Assembly (NCBI GenBank): GCA_973895155.1
Contig: OZ316893.1
Span: 14,756,001-14,820,000, forward strand
Source of the DNA: Marsupella aquatica
Taxonomy: Eukaryota > Marchantiophyta
Direction of reading: 5' to 3'
DNA length: 64,000 bases
Shown: positions 60,101 to 64,000 of the stretch, piece after piece
How positions within the stretch are numbered: the stretch's first letter is position 1
How the letters are laid out: the number at the start of each line of letters is the position of its first letter
Made by a program: the position numbers and the translations under genes
Notes under the pieces: generated by a model
What the model was told of the DNA's origin: nothing
Database searches by the model: none
Seen by the model: the letters and a program-made list of their open reading frames with translations, nothing else

Positions 60101-60563
60101 GTTTATCATTCACTAGTTCACCGCACATTTGGAGTTCGTTCGAGATGCGGAACATCTCGCTGTTGTATAAGTCTACCGTTTTGAAATCTTGCACTCTTAA
60201 GGTTACCCATGCTTGTAGCGCGTTTGGTAAGTTTATAGTTGTTATGTGTTCAAATCTCTCTTTCAATGCATTCCATAGGAGCCTTGGGTTGTATATCGTC
60301 TTGTATTGTTGTTTTAATGGTTCTACTAATTGGTGTCTTAGTAGGACTAATGCTTGTGCCACCTGGTATTGATCCACCCCAATATCCGTATGTATGGTTT
60401 CTGGGATCCTCTTTGCCGTGAGGTTGACCTCCACGTCTATTGTCCAATCATTGTAGTTCTTCCCGTCAATTCTCAGTGCTGGGAATAACAGTTTCTCCAT
60501 TGCCATCTTGGGGCTAATATGGGCTCGTGAGGTGTCGGGTGGGTATAAGTTTCTATTGTGCAC
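57159..60563 (-). CDS. Copia-B polyprotein with in-frame integrase deletion
   Basis: 1134 codons without a break. Order: gag (LFPALRIDGKNYNDWTIDVEV...), an Arg/Gly/Ser-rich linker, zinc knuckle CFRCGTKGHTQKVC, protease (CIIDSATSHTIL), GAG-pre-integrase (WHMRLGHPGTSMFHRI, CIACSQGK), and the beginning of integrase (ADICGPIDPPSGPFRYFLVVID). At DANSKWS it jumps directly to the reverse transcriptase start KARLVAKGYTQVYG. The rest of the integrase, including the second Asp and the Glu of the catalytic triad, is absent. RT is complete (MDVVTAYLYGKLDNVIYMEA, IIIAIYVDDLNLLG, IYGLKQSGRTWYQRF), as is RNase H (GYVDAGYLSDPHDGRSQTGYI, NLADILTKSLP). The protein could make particles and cDNA but could not insert it by itself. 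Confidence 0.93.
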   Translation of the reverse strand: MHNRNLYPPDTSRAHISPKMAMEKLLFPALRIDGKNYNDWTIDVEVNLTAKRIPETIHTDIGVDQYQVAQALVLLRHQLVEPLKQQYKTIYNPRLLWNALKERFEHITTINLPNALQAWVTLRVQDFKTVDLYNSEMFRISNELQMCGELVNDKQQIEKTLATFHPTNLVISNQYRNMAFTKYSALIAHMLLAEQNSILLMTNAKDRPPGTLPIPATTETNLIINEKQKEANMTTPYDRNTSKFRGRGSYRGRGMMRGRSNYSYRGGSSRFSNRGRGRGRNNSQGRNTWERGRNNYQEKPRNNSNSSITCFRCGTKGHTQKVCHAPAHLVKLYKQSLDGSKYETHGVYLESPEIIPEIHMVDPPMDLEDIDVCIIDSATSHTILRDRKYFHEIIPSQRQIITITGESQIEEGHGRATLTLLGGTIIRCPSAIYAPKARRNLLSFQDIRANNYHIQTNTQNSQEVLQLTSHSEGGIIIRETISPHPSGFYITQNQSYNLGVETKDITETWHMRLGHPGTSMFHRIVNNSTGIPKTCHPRSFQKPCIACSQGKMITAPSIPKTENHIPAFLERLHADICGPIDPPSGPFRYFLVVIDANSKWSKARLVAKGYTQVYGTDYDLTYSPVMDVTTYRYLIAFAINNNLLMHQMDVVTAYLYGKLDNVIYMEAPPELIERVNFHANSKHNPHMHNDKSAKSFDYMNKLVLHNASKAIALKEPRKDHKATGAKTWYAVQVLSSIYGLKQSGRTWYQRFKNQMISMGYKNSKIAPCLFIKHEGPEFIIIAIYVDDLNLLGTKKMMNESMQTLKSVFEMRDMGRTSYCIGLQFEHLEKGILLHQTTYTKKILQQFRMNMLKPVKSPMDIRTLDKDKDMFRKREEFEPILGSDMPYLSAIGALMFLSNQTRPDIAFSVNLLARHSSQPTIRHWNGVKRIFRYLNGTSDLGLYFPNEDNHKLTGYVDAGYLSDPHDGRSQTGYIFLMGSTPISWRSTKQTLATTSSNHSEIIALYEATRECLWLRQVLDHILIQTGKQRLTMPTTIFEDNMSCITQIKSGFIKGERTKHIAPKFFFSHEQQGKDIDIQWISGDKNLADILTKSLPPSTHRTLTHLLGMRSLKKLMQDSNIEGENGFFYNNTIEDE

Positions 60564-61753
60564 TTATTGTGGTTTGTAATCACTGGGAATGGAGTTTTGC
60601 ACTTAGCTGTTTTTGTGTGGTATTTCTTCGATGGTAGACTTGTCCTTATGGTCTCGGGCAGATCGTCTTTGCTTGCTCACGGGGAGGAGCTCCTCCTTTG
60701 ATTCGTCTTCTCGGTCTCCCGGTTCTCTTTCTGATTCTTCCTAGTTTCGTTCTTATGGGTCTCCATTCGAATCTGGTTCAATGGGGTCGATCGTTCTTAC
60801 GCCGTCTTATCGTCTCTGGGTAATTCGTGAATCGTTTGCTGCTGTTCCGTGTTTCCTTCTTGTTTGTTTCGCTCGGGCCTGAGTGCAGATTGTGCTCCTG
60901 TCCTTATGAGTCCCCTTGCTTCCCTGCAGCTTTCTTTTGGTATCTACTTTTCTTCAGGTCTTGTCCCGGTATTGTTAGATTCTTTCTTCTTCGGTGGGGG
61001 GAATTGGGAATCGCTGCTTTTTGTTTTCTTCAATATAGCATTTCTGAATCTGGGGATTCGTGTGTTTTGATTTTGAGTAATTACGATCGGATCCTGGTCT
61101 GGGCCTCGATTTTCTTCTTTTCCCTTCCAACGAGTTCCAGCTCTTGTTTATGGCTGAGGCTATTCTGCGTTCCTCTCCAGGTCCTGATCTTTGCTTTACC
61201 TTCGGGTTCGCGCTCCCTCCTATTGATTTCTCAATTTCTCTTATCTGTTTTTCAATTTCCCATGTTCGGGGTTACTCCCAGATCGGTCTCTCCTGCTCTG
61301 CTGTCAATGTCTGTGTGACATCAGGTTTCGATCTGCGCTGGCCTGTCCTCCTTTGCTTTCTTTACTTCGTTTCTTTGATTACGACATTCCTTCTTGTCTG
61401 CTTCAATTTTGTCTTTCTCTCTTGTTTCCTTTCGTTTCAATTCATTTGCATTAGGCTGCGGTTGGCCCTTCGTGTTTCTGTTTTCCTTCTGTCTCTCAGG
61501 TCCTCTCCTATTATGTCAGTGTCCTTTTAATTCTCGCCTTTTGCTCGCTGGCTCACGAGATCTCTCAATGGTGGTCTATCGTTCTCAAGCCATAGACAAA
61601 ACCGGGAGCCCATATTGTTCTACTTGAGGTTTCTATCGAGAAATGGCCCTCAAATGTGGCCAAAAGTGCTCAACTTTTGGGAAAAACTCTTCGGATCTCC
61701 CCTTATGGTTTAGCACCTCTTCGTGAAAAAAATTTGCATTCGTGTTGATAACG
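60564..61753 (-). other. Copia-B 5' leader, strongly strand-biased
   Basis: About 1.2 kb between the 5' LTR and gag. On the plus strand it is T- and C-rich almost throughout (60600-61550), so the element RNA is purine-rich here. No coding sense on the element strand; the plus-strand frames are compositional. Confidence 0.6.
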
Positions 61754-61888
61754 TGTTGCAAACCATATACTCCAACAATGTAATGAATCTTATTCATGTG
61801 TCCAATATATATACATGAGGTAGTTGAGTTAGATCTTGGTTAGATCTTAACTCGGGTTAAGATATCTAATCCTAGTTAGGGTATAACA
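61754..61888 (-). repeat. Copia-B 5' LTR (135 bp)
   Basis: Matches the left LTR along its full length; followed by ATATC. Confidence 0.93.
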
Positions 61889-61934
61889 ATATCAAATTGA
61901 TAAGGTACGTCACATCGCTCAATCTAGACCTTGG

Positions 61935-63988
61935 CTAACAATGCGATCCATATTCATCAATCAAGATATCATCACCGAGCTCTTGTTGGATCTCATAATT
62001 GACATCGGAGGTACTCTCCTCTATCCAATAAGGTGCAGACCAAACCGGAGTTATCAATCCCAATTCTCCACTTCTATAAGTTGGATCTTTCTTGTGCTTT
62101 TTGTATGAGTCATTGTTCAAAATTGATTGAGCAGCATCCAATGCAACTTCAGTTCCTACATCGGGTCCACTTTTCCACACGTAACATCGACAATCATATT
62201 CAAGTGACTTATATCCAGTTGATCCTACTCTCTTCCCTTTCTTTTTTGAGAGTGGAAGGATAACAGGACTTCTTGATTGTGATCGAACAAACACCAATTT
62301 GTCATCAGAAGCGGAAAAGAGTGTATCGGGACAAATTGAAGCACCTGCCTGGTTGTCAGCAGTCGTGGATGCACTTGCTTCATTCATAGGAATGTCAGCT
62401 ATTTGGATGGGCTGCGGTCTCAATCCCAATGTGTCGAGTTCATTGGACTCACCATGCCTCTCCGCACCTTGATTGAGAAGGTTGTTTGAAGACAGTTTTT
62501 CAAACGTATCAACTTCCATCTCTTGTCCAGGCAATTGTGGATGGAGACCATCTCTATCCAAGTTATCATCATACTGGCCCTCGTTGGGTCCCATGGGGGC
62601 AACATCTATAATTGGTGAACTACAAGGTGCAGATCCAATAATCATATCGTCTTCCACAAGGTCAATATTTTCACCCTCGCCAACTCGATCATCCAAATTC
62701 TTCACGTATGCCTCCTCCGATGGCCCATCGTCTTTGACTGATTGGTCAGCTCCATCTTCTTGATCACCATCTTCTTGATCACCATCTGATTCATCGTCAA
62801 TAGCAACAGCGACAGAAGAGGGTTTCCAATGTCTAGAACTTCCACCGACATAGCGATCATAACGATCTTTGATGGTGGGAACCTTCTCACAAAGGAACGA
62901 AGCATATGCTTCCACAAAATGTCTCTCATGTTGAGAGTCACAATAAACAAAACATTCACGTTGAGAAAAAAAGGATGCCTTCATCACTTGACCGCTAGAG
63001 AAAAAGTCAAGAATCAAATCCCTCGGCTCGGACAGTGTTTGGATGATCTTTTGGATCATCCGTGTGGGTTTGGCGTGAGGATTCACCCACCCACCCCGAG
63101 CGCCGACCGTCTCAAATTGAGGTGCCATGTGCAGAAGTATTGCCGCCTCTTCTGGGGTCATCATATTTCTTAGATCTTCATGTAATGACTCCTCGTCCGC
63201 GTCCTTTGCCTTTCCCTTTCCCTTGACCTTCTCAACCATGAAATCAGTATCCTTTTCACCGTACACCCATTTTGGCTTCATCTGGTTGGGCTTGAACACT
63301 TCATCCCAGCTGACGTTCTCTTTGCAAGAAATTCCCGCAAAGATAACTTCTTCTATTCCTCCCTTCCAACATGAGTCGTGAGGGTGAGGTTGATCATCTC
63401 GGTAATAACTCCCATACTCAATGTGAATAGTCAAAGTTTTTGAATGTCCTAATTTACGAAGAGCGCTTAGGACATTCAGTACAAGGTAACCCGGATGGAC
63501 AGTTATCATCACAACAATGGTGGGATTCTATGGTAGCTCTACTATGTATTGGAAGAGTACCAAAATCTCTGCTTCGGTCCACTCCTTCTGTTGAAGTCGG
63601 CTAAAATCAACAATTGCAAGAGGGCATGTTGGAGATTGTTCTTCCAACGACTCCGGATTGACTGTCTTCATTAGGTTGTTACTAAAAAATGTGACCCACG
63701 GTTGGGTCCGAGAACTTATCCCCCCACCAAACTTCTGACAGTAAATATCTGACGCATCACCAATGTCATTGGCAATATCTCACTCTCCTTTGTATGATTA
63801 GATTTCAATAAATTTGTCAACCATACTTCACCAGCCGCTCTTCGGCACCTGTTCAACTCCGACTCGGCACCTAACAATGGGAGGACCTCAATTACTTTAA
63901 CCCAATCACTATCTGCTAGGAAGTTTTTCGGATCCTTCTTGAAGTAGTAATCTCCAATAAGAGACTTTAGTTTGATCAATATCTTCAC
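61935..63988 (-). pseudogene. Methyltransferase-like protein (beta-class N4/N6 DNA MTase fold), broken
   Basis: The long frame 63512-61935 (525 codons) shows MITVHPGYLVLNVLSALRKLG, then NPHAKPTRMIQKIIQTLSEP followed by LILDFFSSGQVMKASFFSQR. This resembles the KP...II...D-x-FxGSG (SAM-binding motif I) arrangement of beta-class amino-methyltransferases. An acidic Asp/Glu/Gln-rich region and a Lys-rich C-terminal block follow. Upstream, the frame continues through an in-frame TAG (63528-63530) to LAIVDFSRLQ at the place of the catalytic D/S/N-PP-Y motif, which is therefore degenerate. Near 63785 a frame change leads to a further segment (IGDYYFKKDPKNF...) that runs off the window. Either a pseudogene or a gene with unrecognised introns; family assignment is tentative. 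Confidence 0.5.
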
Positions 63989-64000
63989 CTCCTTTGCAAA

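Larger units (their letters stand above)
56657..61888 (-). mobile_element. Ty1/copia retrotransposon Copia-B, young, integrase-deleted
   Basis: 5.23 kb with LTRs of 135 bp at both ends (TGTTGCAAACC ... GGGTATAACA) that read as identical. The 5-bp duplication ATATC is perfect (56652-56656 and 61889-61893). A polypurine-tract complement (CTCCCCCTTGGGTGTT) follows the left LTR. Next to the right LTR the PBS would read CGTTATCAACACGAATGC on the element strand; this is not the usual initiator-Met type, and I could not assign its tRNA. It carries one intact long frame lacking most of the integrase. Confidence 0.93.

Noticed and set aside
60827-61530. Hydrophobic Phe/Ser/Leu-rich plus-strand frames that look like membrane proteins
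   Set aside because: They result from the T/C-rich leader of Copia-B read on the non-element strand.

Overview
This is nuclear DNA of a land plant, most likely a seed-free one (moss, liverwort or other free-sporing lineage). Three points support this: short spliceosomal introns (mostly 60-550 bp) with GT-AG ends, plant telo-box promoter motifs (TTAGGGTTT), and an intact gene for an EFHC-type protein of ciliary doublet microtubules, which implies swimming sperm. The species cannot be named from the sequence.

The left 26 kb is gene space. eIF3 subunit L (minus strand, 79-3641, 7 exons) is followed by a gene-poor spacer. UTP13/TBL3 (plus strand, 7541-13977, 14 exons) encodes a WD40 protein of the small-subunit processome and is preceded by tandem telo-box repeats. 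After a minisatellite-like spacer come the EFHC/DM10 gene (minus strand, 16202-21138 plus an unresolved first exon), a duplicated 5' scrap of UTP13 (22708-22960), and a single-exon class I phosphatidylinositol transfer protein (24498-25442).

From about 26.8 kb the window is a stack of mobile elements. A 5'-truncated, decayed Ty3/gypsy pol (27313-30146) ends at a Ty1/copia element, Copia-A (30743-52555, minus strand). Copia-A is split in its integrase region by a 15.2-kb CACTA (En/Spm) transposon (33720-48949) with a perfect TTA target duplication. The CACTA carries a TNP2-type transposase, a separate SET-domain gene, a TNPA-like gene on the other strand, and arrays of a TTGCGA/TCGCAA motif. 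Its transposase is itself split by a 4.36-kb unclassified element (37499-41854, ACAAC target duplication) coding a long coiled-coil protein. A fragment of the same unclassified family lies in opposite orientation at 52875-54681, where the end of its coding region has become a minisatellite. The nesting order is therefore Copia-A, then CACTA, then the coiled-coil element.

The right end (55-64 kb) holds a HAD/FCP1-like gene with a D-x-N active-site variant (55404-56440) and a broken methyltransferase-like gene (61935-63988). Between them is Copia-B (56657-61888), a very recent Ty1/copia insertion. Its two 135-bp LTRs read as identical, it has a perfect ATATC target duplication, and its single 1134-codon frame lacks most of the integrase, so it probably moves in trans. 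Exon coordinates were derived by hand from splice signals, phase and family similarity; no database search was possible.
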